Below, piece by piece: positions 44,851 through 57,001 of a DNA stretch of 64,000 nucleotides (its first letter is position 1; every line of letters begins with the position of its first letter). The translations under genes were made by a program, and so were the position numbers. Origin of the DNA: Heterocephalus glaber (Eukaryota; Chordata; Mammalia; Rodentia; Bathyergidae); contig NW_004624805.1 of NCBI RefSeq assembly GCF_000247695.1, positions 6,121,666 to 6,185,665 of the forward strand, given 5' to 3'. Below the pieces are notes generated by a model. That model had not been told where the DNA came from. It ran no database searches and saw nothing but the letters and a program-made list of their open reading frames with translations.

Positions 44851-45299
44851 CCTGAGAAGAACAATTATATTATATAGCAGGTAGTTTTAGACATTCATTC
44901 TGACCTCAAAAGCAGGCTTCTTTCAAAAAAAAAAAATCGTACAGACTCACTCTGTGGTACACTAATGGTTTGAGGTATGAAGCACGTCACACCTGGCTTG
45001 AAGGCCTTTTCCTCTGACATGCATAGGATATATTCCAGTTCAGTAGCTTATAAGTCCCGTTGTTTGCCTTCATCTCACAATATCTGACGGGCTCATGCTG
45101 TGCAAAACACACCTCCACCATCTCAAGACCTCCAAGGCTTTTCATTAACAATTAGGCATCCTCTCTGCTTCCCCTAGGAATAGACTAGTCAGGGTGGGAA
45201 CAAAGAAAAGAACAAAGCCTCTAGAAATCAAGAGCTGAAAGATAGACTCCTAAGAATTCTAGCCCCAACTTCAGATATTCCTGGGTTCCAAATCGGGTT
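44851..45299. other. Single-copy DNA
   Basis: Nothing recognised. Confidence 0.4.
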
Positions 45300-45452
45300 T
45301 TATCATTCACTAGTTTTAGTGCCATCATATAAAAATGCTAATAACAATGGTCACTTGTTCATGAGTTGTGGAGTGCTCATAATAATACAGTGAGGCAGAG
45401 CATCCCGCCTAGTTTGTGGCAAATAGTAGCACTCAATATGTTAGCTACAATA
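45300..45452 (+). mobile_element. MIR SINE, 3' half
   Basis: ttttagtgccatcatataaa, aatgctaataacaatggtca, gagttgtggagtgctcataa, gcaaatagtagcactcaata, tgttagctac follow MIR order. Confidence 0.65.
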
Positions 45453-45620
45453 ATGGCATAATTGTTTCAATTACAATTATATTATAAGGCAGTTCATTTC
45501 ATTCTAGCTACTGGGAAGCTCTTGGTTGTATTTAGGCTATTATATATTTTCTCAGAACTTGAATGAAGTTCTAGAACTATCTAAATAGTAGTTCTAGAAC
45601 TATCTATCTCTTCTTCAGTA

Positions 45621-45729
45621 ATGTGGAATGAATCGTTTTTTGGTACTGGGGATCGAGCTTGGGTCCTTGTGCTTGCGGGGCAGGCAGCGGAACCACTGAG
45701 CTAAATCCCCGGCCCCACGTGGAATGAAT
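45621..45729. repeat. Target duplication pair around ID SINE
   Basis: ATGTGGAATGAAT at 45621-45633 and ACGTGGAATGAAT at 45717-45729, one mismatch in 13. Confidence 0.88.
45634..45716 (-). mobile_element. ID SINE, antisense
   Basis: cgttttttggtactgggg, atcgagcttgggtccttgtg, cttgcggggcaggcagcg, accactgagctaaatccccg. Very short tail; boxes intact on minus. Confidence 0.95.
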
Positions 45730-45867
45730 TTAAGTGGCCTTTCCAATGAGGAGTCTTCAGTTATTTGGAGTGATGTGCCATATTTTCTGCTTTGGACATT
45801 TCCACCTTCTTCTGACAGGTTATGTCTGCTTCATCACAGGTAGTCTTAGGAAAAATGATAAATCACG

Positions 45868-46215
45868 TGTATTAATTTGCTAAGGCTGTTGTACATAGCA
45901 ATTTATTTTCTCATAGTTCTGGGGTCTAAAAGACTAGATTGAGGTATTGGCTGCATTGGTTTCTTCTGAGGCCTCTCTGCTTGTTTTTTGGATGTCCCTC
46001 TTCCTGTCCATGTGACGTGTTTGTCTACCTGTGCCTGTGTCCACAGTTCCTCTTCTCAGAAGAACACCAGTTAGATGGGAGGAGGGAACGGTGTAAGGAT
46101 CTCATTTTTATTTAATTACCTCTTTGTAGACTTTGTCTCCAAATGTAGTTACATTCTTCAGTACTGGGAATTAGGATTTTAACACAGGGAACTGGAAAGC
46201 ACACACGTCAGCCCC
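45868..46215 (-). mobile_element. MLT1-type MaLR LTR, antisense
   Basis: gtgtattaatttgctaaggc, tgttgtacatagcaattta, ttttctcatagttctggggt, ctgtccatgtgacgtgtttg, tcagtactgggaattaggat, aacacagggaactgg. Classic antisense MLT1 order. Confidence 0.82.
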
Positions 46216-47094
46216 TAGCACCCACCTTCAGTCTTTTCCCAGGAATTTGAATCCAGAGCATAGTGAAGAGGACAGAACGTGGCAGAGCCGGTTCACTGTA
46301 GCAAAGCTGTCCTGAAAGTCTTTGCAGTAGATCCTCAGTGCTGCTCTGCCCTGCTCTCTGACCTTCCTGAGACCTGGCCCCTTTGCTTTCTCATCTCTGA
46401 GCAACCTCCATATCGCTGTGATAAATTTCCTTCTACTTCCCTGTAAGCCAGGCGCAGTCAAATTTTGTCATTTGCAATTTTTGAAAAATCCTCTGATAGC
46501 CACCTCTAAGTGCGTTCCCCCAGTGAGGACTCTGGACACCTACCTGGTGGTGCTGAATGCCAGCACACTCCTCGGCTGTCCCCGCAGTGAGACCCACTAA
46601 GGTCCCAATTTGGCTGGGCCTAAAGAAAACTCTAATTATACATGTATGCTAGCAGATCTTTTGTTTTGTAATGGCATTAAATTATACTTACATGCTTAAT
46701 ATTAACCCAGTGAAAGTATTAAGAGAAAGGGTCTCATGATTTTGATTTTCTTTGGCTCTCTTAATCACCAAAACTCTCACTGAAGAGAGAAAAAACTGTT
46801 GTTTAGTTAAGTGTTTCATCCATAAGAAAGATCAGAAACAAAGTTGAGTTAGAAGTTTTGTATTCAGTGGCTGTTGTAGGGAGCAAACTTACATTTGAAG
46901 GTCAAACCCAAAAATGCTTGACTCACAGGAAATGGTGACCTCAGCAGAGACTACTAATTGTCCTCGCTGTCATTCTCCCTTTCTGTAATGGTGTTGGACT
47001 ATGTAAGTTAGCATATGGCCACTCAGAATACAGGTGACGTTTTCCAGCCTCTTGCAGGAAGGTGGAACATTATGGTTGTGCCCTATGGGGTGGT
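46216..47094. other. Single-copy DNA
   Basis: No gene or repeat recognised. The 77-residue open frame at 46228-46461 (minus) has no recognisable domain. Confidence 0.45.
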
Positions 47095-47430
47095 GTACTA
47101 GTCAGCTTTTCCATTGCTGGCACCGGATACCCGACATACACAACATAAAGGAGGAGAAGTTTGATGTGGCTCACAGTTTTAGAGTGCTCAGTCCATGGTT
47201 GGGTGGCTCCAAGGCAGGAACATTATGGTAGAAAAGCGTGGTAGAGCGAAGCTGCTCAGTTTATGGTGGCTAGGAAGCAGACCAGAGGAACAACCCCAGA
47301 GAGGAAGGGGCAGAAGCCAGATATAGCTCCCAAGGTCATGCCTCCATGATCTACCAGGACTCACCCATAAATGTGCTTCACTAGGCAGCTTGCAAGCCAA
47401 TCAAATTGACAAAAGCAAGAGTGATACATG
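47095..47430 (-). mobile_element. MT-type MaLR LTR, antisense (first of two)
   Basis: tgtactagtcagcttttcc, attgctggcaccggatacc, acataaaggaggagaagttt, gatgtggctcacagtttt, ggtagagcgaagctgctcag, ctaggaagcagaccagag. The 5' LTR part is truncated or diverged. Confidence 0.82.
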
Positions 47431-47574
47431 CAACTTCTAAGGTTTGTTCCCTTCCCTTTCTTTCCCTTCCTTTCTTTCTTGACCTCATGAGCTGTCCTGG
47501 AATATGCAGACAAGGGCAAGACTTTGGGACAATATCACACCAAGAAAGGAGAATGGCCCCTGATGATGCGGGGT

Positions 47575-47930
47575 TGTGTTTGCTTTCCGTTTCTGTGACC
47601 AAATACCTAAGAAAGCAGAAAGGTTTATGTATTTTGGCCCACAGTTTGATTGGCTCCATTGATATAAAGCCTTCAGAAGGCAGGGACATCATGGTTGAAG
47701 GGTGTGGCAGAGGAACATTGTTTCCTCGTGCCAGCCAGGGTGGGCAGGCACCAGATAGAGTTCCCAAGGGCAGGCTCCCAGGATTTGCTCCCTTCAACTA
47801 GGGCCACTGTTTCCATCCTGTCCCATAATGGCACAAAATGATGATCTCATCAATGGATTATTCCACTCATGAGGTTAGAACCCTTGTTATCCAATCACTT
47901 CAAAAGCCTTTGTGTCAACACAATGAGCAG
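47575..47930 (-). mobile_element. MT-type MaLR LTR, antisense (second of two)
   Basis: gtgtttgctttccgtttctg, tgaccaaatacctaagaaag, ggtttatgtattttggccca, cagtttgattggctcc, gatctcatcaatggattatt, ccaatcacttcaaaagcc. Same orientation and about 480 bases from the previous LTR. Confidence 0.8.
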
Positions 47931-49849
47931 CTTGGTGGATGTTTTAGTAACAACCATGCCAGGGGCAGAGTCTCTGTACCTGCTTGTGAGTCCATGCAGT
48001 GGAGGAAAATAAGCTTCTCTCTTATTCCAGACTCCGTACTCTGGTTGCCCTGTAGCAGTATCTAATCTATGTCCCGACTGATATAGTGGCCATTGATATG
48101 CCTCCTACTCAATTAACTATTGTGATCAGACTAGAAAATGAGGGTTTAATCAAATAATAGCCAGTGACTTCAGGGTGTCCTCCCTGTGCTCAGTGACAAA
48201 GGGAAACATGTAACTCAGCTTTACCTCACATGTACATTTGAAGGAAGGTCTCAGTTTCAAGAAGAAATGTTATATTAGATGTTTCGGTTTTATCTAAAAA
48301 GTGCCAACAGAGAATATTTCCAAGACTTTAATTGGCTTGCTAAAGCAGTATATATTGGCAGTGTATTTAGTTTTGTTAATAGCCAGATTCTAATTGTTTC
48401 AGAGCCAAAAAGGAACTTAATTTTTAATGTTCAAGAGGAGGTTTCCTTAAGAAAATAAAACTGTGGTGTAAACAGCCATAACGCTGTGTGTATGACTCCT
48501 TTCAAACACCAAATGCTCACTTTTCTTCCTTTGGATAAAAATAATCATATTGGTTGTATTATAAAACCACCACATACATATGCTATAAGAGAAGTTATGG
48601 AATATCCTGAAGATTGGAAACCATTTCCCCATGTTCCTACTCAAAACAGCTTTGAGTGTAGGATGGAGTCTTTGACAGAATACTAAAAGGAGTCTTTAGT
48701 TGGAAAGGTCTCGATAATTTCAATCCATTTGTCACAGACACAAAACATTTTCTTCCAGCTCTGATAACCTGAGTTAGAAATTTCTTACCTAGTAGAATAA
48801 AGAAGAAAAAAAATTATTTGGGTATAGGAACTGATCTCACACTTTATCCACTTATGAGATTGCTATAGATTTTTTTGGTTGAAAGATGGCAAATGTTAGA
48901 GTTCCTGTAACAGTTACATATGTTTTTTGTTTGATAAAAATTTTCATGAATCTCTTTTAAAAATTACCCAAGGTAGATAGTCCCTATATACATCCAAGTT
49001 TCAATATGAGGATTTTAGATTCCAAAACATAAACTACTTATATCTTTTGGAATATTTGCATTCTCGGATTCCTGAGGGTAGGGGTATGCAACTGGCATTC
49101 ATGAGTAAATTTACGGGTCCATAAATCTACTTAAATTATAGTCAAAATTTTGAGAATTATTACTTGCACACATCATTTTCATCAGATGCACACAAGGGCC
49201 CATGACCCCCAAACGATGGTATAGAATGATGTAAAATACGAATTACAGATACTAAGAACTCAACACAACCTTGTTCTGTACCATTAGAGGTTAAATTCCT
49301 TAATCCAGATGGAATGGCAAAAGCAGAACATCACTGCAGCAGTCACAAAACCCTGTTACTTCTGTTCAGTTCTGCAAAGTCTTGCTTGCTTTCTGTGATG
49401 CTCAAGCCAGAGTTGCTTAATACCAAGTGTAGCTCCAGGCTGGAATAAGAGTTTGATGTTTACCTCATCCATTTCAGAGTCCAGCTGCAAATATACTATC
49501 ATTGAGGGATGGTGCAGTATGGTATTTTGAGCCTTAACAAACAGTGATGCATAGTCAAATACTTTGAACTGTTTGCTTGGTTAAGAAAAGTTCTATTTCA
49601 AGATTCGATTGCCACCAACTCAGACAACTTCTTCATCCCTGTTCTTTCAATTCCATATCATATGTTTCAAATTTCATCCACATAACTTATTTTTGTTCTA
49701 CTCTTCTGTCAAAAACAATGTGGAAATCTCAGGTTATAATTGAGGTCTTGGAGGGGCAATGTCCATCTAGCCAACCAAAATACAATGAAAGCCATTCTCA
49801 TGAAACACGCATAAGGAAATCTATCCTTTGTTAGGTTAAGAGTGCCAAC
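47931..49849. other. Single-copy DNA, gene-free
   Basis: 1.9 kb with no recognised repeat or gene. 48300-48480 contains aagactttaattggcttgct and similar unique words that could be conserved non-coding DNA. The 66-residue open frame at 48486-48686 (plus) is unsupported. Confidence 0.45.
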
Positions 49850-50240
49850 AGTTGCGATCTCAGAATGAAGTCAAAGATAACTAAAATGGGGTTTCATTAA
49901 TGCAAACATGTGCAAAATCACTCCGTTGTATAACAATGATCTGTAACAATATTTGTGCATTTTTAAATGCCCAGGGGAAAAAGCCCATTTGAGATGAAAT
50001 GATAATGTATTTTTAAACTACTATACCTGGAAGCTGAAATCATTGCATTTGTCTCTCTCATTTGGGTTTATCATTGTCGCTATTAGACAACCAAGTGAAA
50101 GTTTCTGAGCAAACTGTCTACAGCGCAGACCGTTAAATGTCCATTTCCTTCTTCCTCCCTGGAATCATTTTGAGCCTGCGATTCATTTCATTGGAATTAC
50201 CACTAGAAGGGAGATTTTGCATAGCTTTATACCAACATCT
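49850..50240. promoter_or_regulatory. Conserved-looking non-coding block (candidate enhancer)
   Basis: Unique sequence with tightly packed SOX- and POU-like words: TAATGCAAACATGTGC, AACAATGATCTGTAACAATA, GATGAAATGATAATG, TCATTGTCGC, followed by GAATCATTTTGAGC and ATTCATTTCATTGG. No repeat or coding explanation. The call rests on composition. Confidence 0.35.
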
Positions 50241-50769
50241 CTCTTTTCCTCAGCTTTGTAAATTCACGTATGAGGATGTTCTAGCGAGATGAGGTTACCA
50301 ATAGCAGTCTTGGGAGGGAGTGATGGAGTCCACAGAAGATAACAGAGCTGGCTGTTCCTGGAGCTATCTGCATATCTTCCTGGAATGGTCAGAGGACTAA
50401 GACACTCTGCATAGCTAGCTACCTGACTAGAACACCGAAAAGGTTCCCCTGTGGGGATTCTGTGGAAGGCTGACATTATCAGGCCATTTGGATAAAATTG
50501 CCACAAAAATGCTTACTAAAGGGAACATGTGCAACATATGGACTCAGCCTGAGAGTTCTTGAAAGCCCTACCCAAGGAGCAGAAAGAACGAAGGATACAC
50601 AGAAGAAGGAAGGTGTTCTCCTACATTCTTCTATCAATACAGACATTTTGGATGAAAATAAGCTGTTAGGAGAAGTCTGGCCCCATTTCTGCAGACTGAA
50701 TTTTCCTGCAGATGCTGCTGCACACATTTTTAATCCATGGGGTTCACACTGCAATCCCTTCTGGTTTGT
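50241..50769. other. Single-copy DNA
   Basis: Open frames on both strands at 50480-50880 have no recognisable domain. Nothing else seen. Confidence 0.45.
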
Positions 50770-51270
50770 CATTTTCAATATGATTTCTTTTTCGACCCAT
50801 GAATTATTTGGAAGTGGTTTAAAATTTCTAAATGCATCTATTTCTGGGCTATCTTTAGCTATTGGATCGCATTAGTAATTTTATTGCTTTGTTTTCTTGT
50901 TGAGTTTTGTGGTCAAGGATGTGGTCAATGTTTATAGATCAACTGTACTTAAAATCAATCATCAATATATACTTAAAATATGTATTTGCTGTTTTTGGTT
51001 ATAGGACTGCATATATACAGAGAATACAAATACACATATATAACGATGAATACACATGAAGCTTAATGATTGTGTTCACAATATTTTCTTAAATAAATTA
51101 TTCTCCTCAATCTTTCTGAAAGGTATGTTAAAAATCTTCCACTATAATGTATAATTGTGGGTTGTGAATTTTGCCTTGCAGTTCTGCTTGTTTTTTGCTT
51201 TATGCATTTGAAGACTATATTTTTAGGAGGATACAGAATCAGAATACTTACAGCTTCCTGGATATTTATC
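50770..51270 (-). mobile_element. Old L1M ORF2 fragment, antisense
   Basis: cgacccatgaattatttgga, agtggtttaaaatttctaaa, gtggtcaaggatgtggtcaa, tctttctgaaaggtatgtta, aaatcttccactataatgta, gctttatgcatttgaag are antisense to the L1 endonuclease/linker region of old L1M. Confidence 0.65.
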
Positions 51271-52431
51271 ACAGGTAGAGCAACTCTTGATCCTACGTAA
51301 CGCTCTCTTGCCCTTAAGTCTGTGTGGGATAGATCAGCTCTCCTTGGGACAGCATTTACCTGGTTGTCATCACCTGCTGCCCAACTGGAATCTGTTTATC
51401 CCTCTTCCTCCCAATAGAACTTCTGTTTTGGTTAGGTAGACACCTCTCTTCTACATACTAAATGTCTCGGGTATAGTTTTGATTGGCCTAAGAGTGAGTC
51501 ATTATGTTTTCAGTTGATTGTTTGTTGTTCCCGAGGTACCGTGTTGACCAAAATGAAGTCTCCTGCTAGGCAGGCAGCCTCTGGGAAAAGTCCCTTCTGA
51601 GCAGGAGCCACGGTCTCTCTCTCCACTGGAATCTTGCTCTCTCTGGTATGACACTAGAAGCTTAAAAAGTGAAACCAAAGTGGGATGTCAGAGAGAAGGA
51701 AAGAATTCAAGCTCTTCCTCCAATCACCACCTATTGCATATTCTTTTCATTTTTATGTGTAGCTCTTCTTTTAGTCCTTATATCAACTGAATGAAGTTGA
51801 GATGGACCCAAACAGAGGTTTGTGGATTGTTTTTAACCTCTTAAAACTGAATTTATCTATTTGTATTCGTTTAATAATATATTTGCTCTCCGTCAGCTGT
51901 CTTCGTTATGGTCAACTTCTTTGCAATTTCTTTTGTTTTCAAGCTTTTGTCATATGGACTTGATTTTATTGGGTCCTTTTTCTTAATTTTTAAAAACAAT
52001 TGTACTCTTCATTCTGCAACAGTCTTTAAAAACAAGAAAAAATATTTTTGATGGTCAATACTATTTGACAAAAACAAAAACTGATGCCAGCTAAATGTTA
52101 GTAAGAGTTAAATAATTATCCATACAAACAGTGAAGTGTTAATAAGCAACTGAAGTGGTAATCCTGATCTTCATGTGGAAAACATTTAAAGACCCACTGC
52201 TAACTGACCAGGGCAGTTTGGAAAACTGCATTTACAGTTGATCTTTTGTGACTTTCTTCAGTCTATTCCCATTTCCTTTACATTAATCAGAAATTCAGTT
52301 GTTTCTGACATGTAGATGACAACTTTTCCTAGTTTCCACAACTAGCTCGGGCTTTCTTTGTCTTTTGTATTCCTTTACTCATATCATTGGTGTGAATGGT
52401 AGTGTAAGAATTAGTTTCTATGTTTCCTATA
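51271..52431. other. Single-copy DNA
   Basis: No gene or repeat recognised in 1.1 kb. Confidence 0.45.
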
Positions 52432-52440
52432 AGCATTTCT

Positions 52441-52530
52441 TTTTTTTTTTTTTTGGTACCAGAGATTGAACTTGGGACCTTGCGCTTTCGAGGCAGGAGG
52501 CAATACCACTGAGCTAAATCCCCGGCCCAC
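52441..52530 (-). mobile_element. ID SINE, antisense
   Basis: T14 run, ggtaccagagattgaacttg, ggaccttgcgctttcgaggc, ccactgagctaaatccccgg. Flanked by AGCATTTCT followed by T's at 52432-52440 and at 52531-52539, so the duplication is at least 9 bp. Confidence 0.95.
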
Positions 52531-52539
52531 AGCATTTCT

Positions 52540-53064
52540 TTTTTTTATATGTCAATATTATGTTTTGCTCCTTCATTCCTTCAATAAATATTGATGACTA
52601 TTTACTAAATGCTGGATATGTAAGTCCAGTGGTTAGGCTAGATATTTAAGCCTAACTACAAGATTATGTAATCTATAAACTAAAAATATCAAAAGGAAGA
52701 GCCAGGAAGAGAAAAACATCTAGAAAATAAAAACCTAATAGACTGTTTTGATCATGAATCAGTAGCACAGACAGTTTCTACTCATGTATCGCTATGTTTT
52801 GACTGAGGAGGTCAGAAGATAAAGTTCCAGGAAAGTAAAAGAGATTAGCAAACCTGAAGTTATTTTTAAAGCCTGAGTCTTAGTAACTCACCGAGAAAAA
52901 AAGTTACTTTAATACCTTAGAAAACCAAAGCCTTATTTATCACTGCTTTGAACTTCATCTGTCAAAGAGGGTGATAAACACCAGTTTATTAGGTCTCGTC
53001 TGAGGACTGAGCGAATGCAGATAACATGGAATAATAAGGATACTATTATTATTCACACTTACCT
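52540..53064. other. Single-copy DNA
   Basis: Nothing recognised. Confidence 0.45.
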
Positions 53065-53210
53065 CACATCTTACCTTTAGCTATGGCGAGCACTGTTGTA
53101 CTTACTTTTCATCTGCCAGCCCCCCTTAATCCTCATGACTTCTATAAAGAAAGCCTAATTATTCTCATTTTGAAGATGAGGTTTAGAGATTTACTTGAGA
53201 TATTTCCGCC
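53065..53210 (+). mobile_element. MIR SINE fragment
   Basis: cttacctttagctatggcga, gcactgttgtacttactttt, ccttaatcctcatgacttct, ctaattattctcattttgaa, gatgaggtttagagattta follow MIR order. Confidence 0.72.
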
Positions 53211-54084
53211 AAGAGAGAGAAAGGCCCTTCTAGAAAGTTCCATGACATCAAGGTAGTAATTATAGAGAAAACACTGAAATTATCCTTTACAGAGCAGAAA
53301 ATCACTTGTTAATTCGAGAGCATAAAAATGTACCTGGCACACTTATTCTCCTCAATTAAGTTTCACTGAAATTGGAACTTATTCAGACAGTGATTGCATG
53401 TGGAGGAACCGAATGTGTACTGAGTGCTTTTAGTTTTATTACGAGGTGAGACGGTGCAGGAATGTTTGACCCTTTCAGAGACGGGATGACCTCGCAATTT
53501 AGCACCTATAGTAAGTCAGAAGGTAGAGGCTGCAGGGCAGCTATTCCCACTTTCAATATCAGGCACAAGTGGGAAAGATCCAGGCTAAGGCTCACTCCCT
53601 CAGGCTCCTTTTCTAACCTACATGGTGAGCTTCGTGCTAACCGTGTTTCTCTTTGCTCGTCTACTTTATTCACCCGAAGTAGGAGAGACTAGTAAAGAGA
53701 AATTCATTTCTGCTTCTTCTCCACTGCCAGTGAGATGGTACCTCCCACATCCATCTCAACATGACCCAATTAAATCAGCATAGATTAGCTCCTTACCAAA
53801 TGCCTTGTTCCTCAAGAGTGGACACACCTAGGCCTAAGCCAACCTGTCTGGTGATGCCCAACGTAAGTTCAATTAGACTGAAGGTCAGAGAGTTTGATGC
53901 TCTGTGGTTGGAGGAAGAGAAATTCCTCTGAATGGTGTGGAATGAAGATGTAAGAACTGGAATTGCTGCAGCCATTCTGTGACCATGAGGGAAACCAGCA
54001 GGGAATCCAGACTGCCACAGTGAGGTGAAATAAAGCAAGTGATATAAATTTATTTTTGTTTCTCAGTGGATATAAAAGTCATAT
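53211..54084. other. Single-copy DNA
   Basis: No gene or repeat recognised. Confidence 0.45.
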
Positions 54085-54216
54085 TTATGTATAACTTTGG
54101 CGGGAAGCTGAAGCAGGAGAACAGTCACAAGTTCAAGGGCAGCTTGGGCTACATGGTGAGTTCAAGGCCAACCTGCACTACCAAGTGAGACCCTGTCTCA
54201 AAAAGGAAAAAAGGTT
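54085..54216 (+). mobile_element. B1 SINE with internal duplication
   Basis: ggcgggaagctgaagcagga, then two consecutive similar segments (agttcaagggcagcttggg; gagttcaaggccaacctgc), then gtgagaccctgtctcaaaaa. The repeated 29-base-like segment is the hallmark of advanced B1. Confidence 0.82.
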
Positions 54217-54572
54217 ATATTTACCTTATACCGTAGTCTATTGAGTATGCAATACCATCATGTCTTTAAAAAGGTGTACATACCTTAATGGATTTAAAAA
54301 TTGCTATGTCATCTGAGCTATTGGGAGATCAGCTCTGTCAGACTCATCCTATGCAGGGCTGCCACAACTTTTGATTTTCAGCAAACAAAATATCTGCACA
54401 GCTACGTGAAGTGGCATATTGAAATGAGACACGCCGCCAGAGAGAAGGGGCAGGCACAGCCAAGATAAATTCATTAAAATGAATTCGGACCTTGATCACA
54501 TTTTACCATGGGATTAATCTATCTCTGGACTTTTCCATGGATCAGTACATCCCAGTTATTTTAAAAGCCATT
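54217..54572. other. Single-copy DNA
   Basis: Nothing recognised. Confidence 0.4.
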
Positions 54573-54668
54573 TTGGGGAGTTTGGGGTGTAGGTCAGAGG
54601 TAGAGAGTGTGCTTGGCCTGCAATGCCCCAGGTTAGATCACCAGCACTGCAGAAAAGAAAAGAAAGGT
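54573..54668 (+). mobile_element. Older ID SINE
   Basis: gagtttggggtgtaggtcag, aggtagagagtgtgcttggc, ccaggttagatcaccagcac, tail agaaaagaaaagaaagg. Diverged from the young ID copies. Confidence 0.8.
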
Positions 54669-55844
54669 CATTTTGAGTTAGGATTTCTGCTCTTGCAACT
54701 GAAGGGATCATCATGGATGCTGAGTGTAGAGCCAGGCAACGGGCCTGCAGAGAACTACATGAAATCCAGGACTGGTTATTTAGTTAAATTGTCAGTGATA
54801 ATTTGGCTTTTACAAATGTATCTGATTAATGGCTTTCTGGGGTCTTTTATGTCCACCCTGCACTCCATTACCGTTCTGGCTTTGATGGGGTTCCCACACC
54901 TCTGGGGCTCCTGTTTTTGTACGCCCTGGGTGATCTGGCTACACTTTCTCTTGTGGATCTCTAATTTGCCCTTCAGAATTCTGCAGAATTCTGCTTTGCC
55001 AGTTTGGCGCTCCATTCCCTGTCCTGCATTTCCCATATAGTTTGTTCACCTGCCAAAATTGTTTGTTTCAAGAGCATCCAGTTCTTCTGAACTCCTTTCT
55101 TTCCATGAGGTCTTTTTCTTTTTTTTATATTTATTTATTTTGCCAGTGCTCAAAACTTGTTGAAATTTGCTTTTTCAGAACTGATTATTTTTTCTCATCA
55201 GCTTCTTTTTCCTTAGAAAAGTAACAGTATGCTTTTCTTGTTATTATTACTTTCACAGAAAGCTCAATCCTATTTCACTTCTTTATTAATTCTATTATTT
55301 TGAAAATTTAATTAAAATGGATCTTTGCTTTATGTTGCATTTTGTAACAAGAAGTTAGCTCTAGTGTACTTTAAAATCTATCTCACAGTTTGGGGCTGAC
55401 CCATTTCTCTAGCCAATATCAGAGTAGTTAGAAGCCTGTCTGATCACACTGCATGGGGGTGATGAAGCATGTCCTCATGGAAGTCTATGTGCGATAAATG
55501 CAAATAAAGCAGAAGTAAATATGCATTTATATGTTTCGCTTATCCTAAGGACACTATAATGACAGGTGTTGATGATTAAAAAAATAAATTATCACCACAA
55601 TCCAAGGATCCAAAGCAAGTATTTTGTATTTTCCCACCTCACCCACAGACCCTCACACTCGGACATTAATTCCATATGTTTGGGGAAAGAAAAACCCAGA
55701 AGTTTAAGAGAAAGCTGAGAAATTCTCCTGAGTGGCAAGAGATGTACTTTGGTGACAACCACGTAAGGACTCTTTTGGTTATGGAAGGAGGACCCTTGGG
55801 ATTTGTCCTGGCTGCCTCCTCCCCAACTCCACCTCTTCACGGTG
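54669..55844. other. Single-copy DNA
   Basis: The 182-residue open frame at 54492-55040 overlaps the ID SINE and shows no domain. Not a supported gene. Confidence 0.5.
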
Positions 55845-56158
55845 TGACTTTCCGGTGACCTTGGACTTGTTTTTCCAGTCGAAGAGACGAGTAGCCGCTG
55901 TCCTTAGGCCTCAGGAATCCTATCGTGCTTCTGCTGCTCTCTTGGAACCCAGGCTCGTTCACTGGAGTGGGAGAGGCTGCGTGGAGCAGATTCAAGTCAG
56001 CCCAGTTGCCCCAGGCAGGAAAGCAAAGCCAACCTACAAGTGACAGCAGGTTCCCGCCCAGCTGAGTCCAGTCCCACCGCTGACCCAGAGAATCACCAGC
56101 TAAATAAATGGCTGTTAGCAGTGGCTTAGGAAGCAGCAAAAGCTAACTGACACCGAAA
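55845..56158 (+). mobile_element. Ancient LTR-like repeat, unnamed
   Basis: The distal part gtggagcagattcaagtcag, agaatcaccagctaaataaa, tggctgttagcagtggctta, gcaaaagctaactgacac resembles the polyadenylation/terminal part of an old mammalian LTR. Confidence 0.4.
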
Positions 56159-56558
56159 TTTTCAGTGTAAGAGGATGGTATGGGGGAGCAGGGAGGGGTG
56201 CTGGAAATGCAGAGGAGCCGTGGAACAGGAAGCTGGGTGACCGGTGAGAAAGCACCAGTAAGGCAGGCGGTGTCAGTGAGAGGCGCTTGGCTGTGCGAAT
56301 GGCCAGATGGAGGAGGATTCCAGACAAAAGTAAAGCCGCCAGCTACTGCCCTACTCCTGTCTTATCAGCCAGTGTCTCCTACACGTTTACTTGGGGCAAG
56401 GGGTGTTTTTCAGAGGTCAGAGAAAAAGGGGCTAAATTATACATCTGGAACCTCACAGGGATGAAGGGAGGAAGGAAAGGGTGCTACCTACACTGGCAAG
56501 AGGTGAGGGGAGAGAGAAACTGAACATCTGGATGGCTGGGCAACAGTCAGGGTTGTGA
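56159..56558. other. Single-copy DNA
   Basis: Nothing recognised. Confidence 0.4.
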
Positions 56559-57001
56559 GGTGTGCCATTCAGCTTTTCACTGCTGTGACAAAATGCCTGG
56601 GAAAAACAACTTAAAGGAGGAAAAGTTGACTTTGGCTCACAGCTTCAGAGCCCTCAGTCTGTGGTCAGCTGGCTCTATCGCTTTTAGGCCTATGGTTGGC
56701 AACACATCATGTCAGAAGGGTGTGGCGGAGCAAAGCCGCTCAATAGCAGCTGGAAAAAAAAAAAGGATAGAGAAAGAGAGGGAGAGGAAAGGACTGGAGA
56801 CAAAATATAGGCCCCCAAGTCACAGCCCCCGATCCAATCCCTTCCATTAGGCTCCACCTCCTAAGTCCTCATCACCTCCCAATAGGCCCTAAATTACAAA
56901 TCCATCAATGCATTAATCTGTGGATGAGCTTAGGGCTCTCTGTCAAAAGCCCCAGCTCTGAACACATGAACCTTTTAGGAGAACACTTTAAACCATAACA
57001 G
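56559..57001 (-). mobile_element. MT-type MaLR LTR, antisense
   Basis: gtgtgccattcagcttttca, ctgctgtgacaaaatgcctg, aacaacttaaaggaggaaaa, gactttggctcacagcttca, ggtgtggcggagcaaagccg, ccattaggctccacctccta, catcaatgcattaatctgtg, tttaaaccataacag. Nearly complete. Confidence 0.92.

Noticed and set aside
48444..48690. Possible exon (open frame reading MEYPEDWKPFPHVP on plus)
   Set aside because: No splice sites, no recognised domain, an opposite-strand frame is equally open; below the level I would call.
54492..55040. 182-residue open frame
   Set aside because: It passes straight through an ID SINE and into unrelated unique DNA, so it cannot be a conserved protein.
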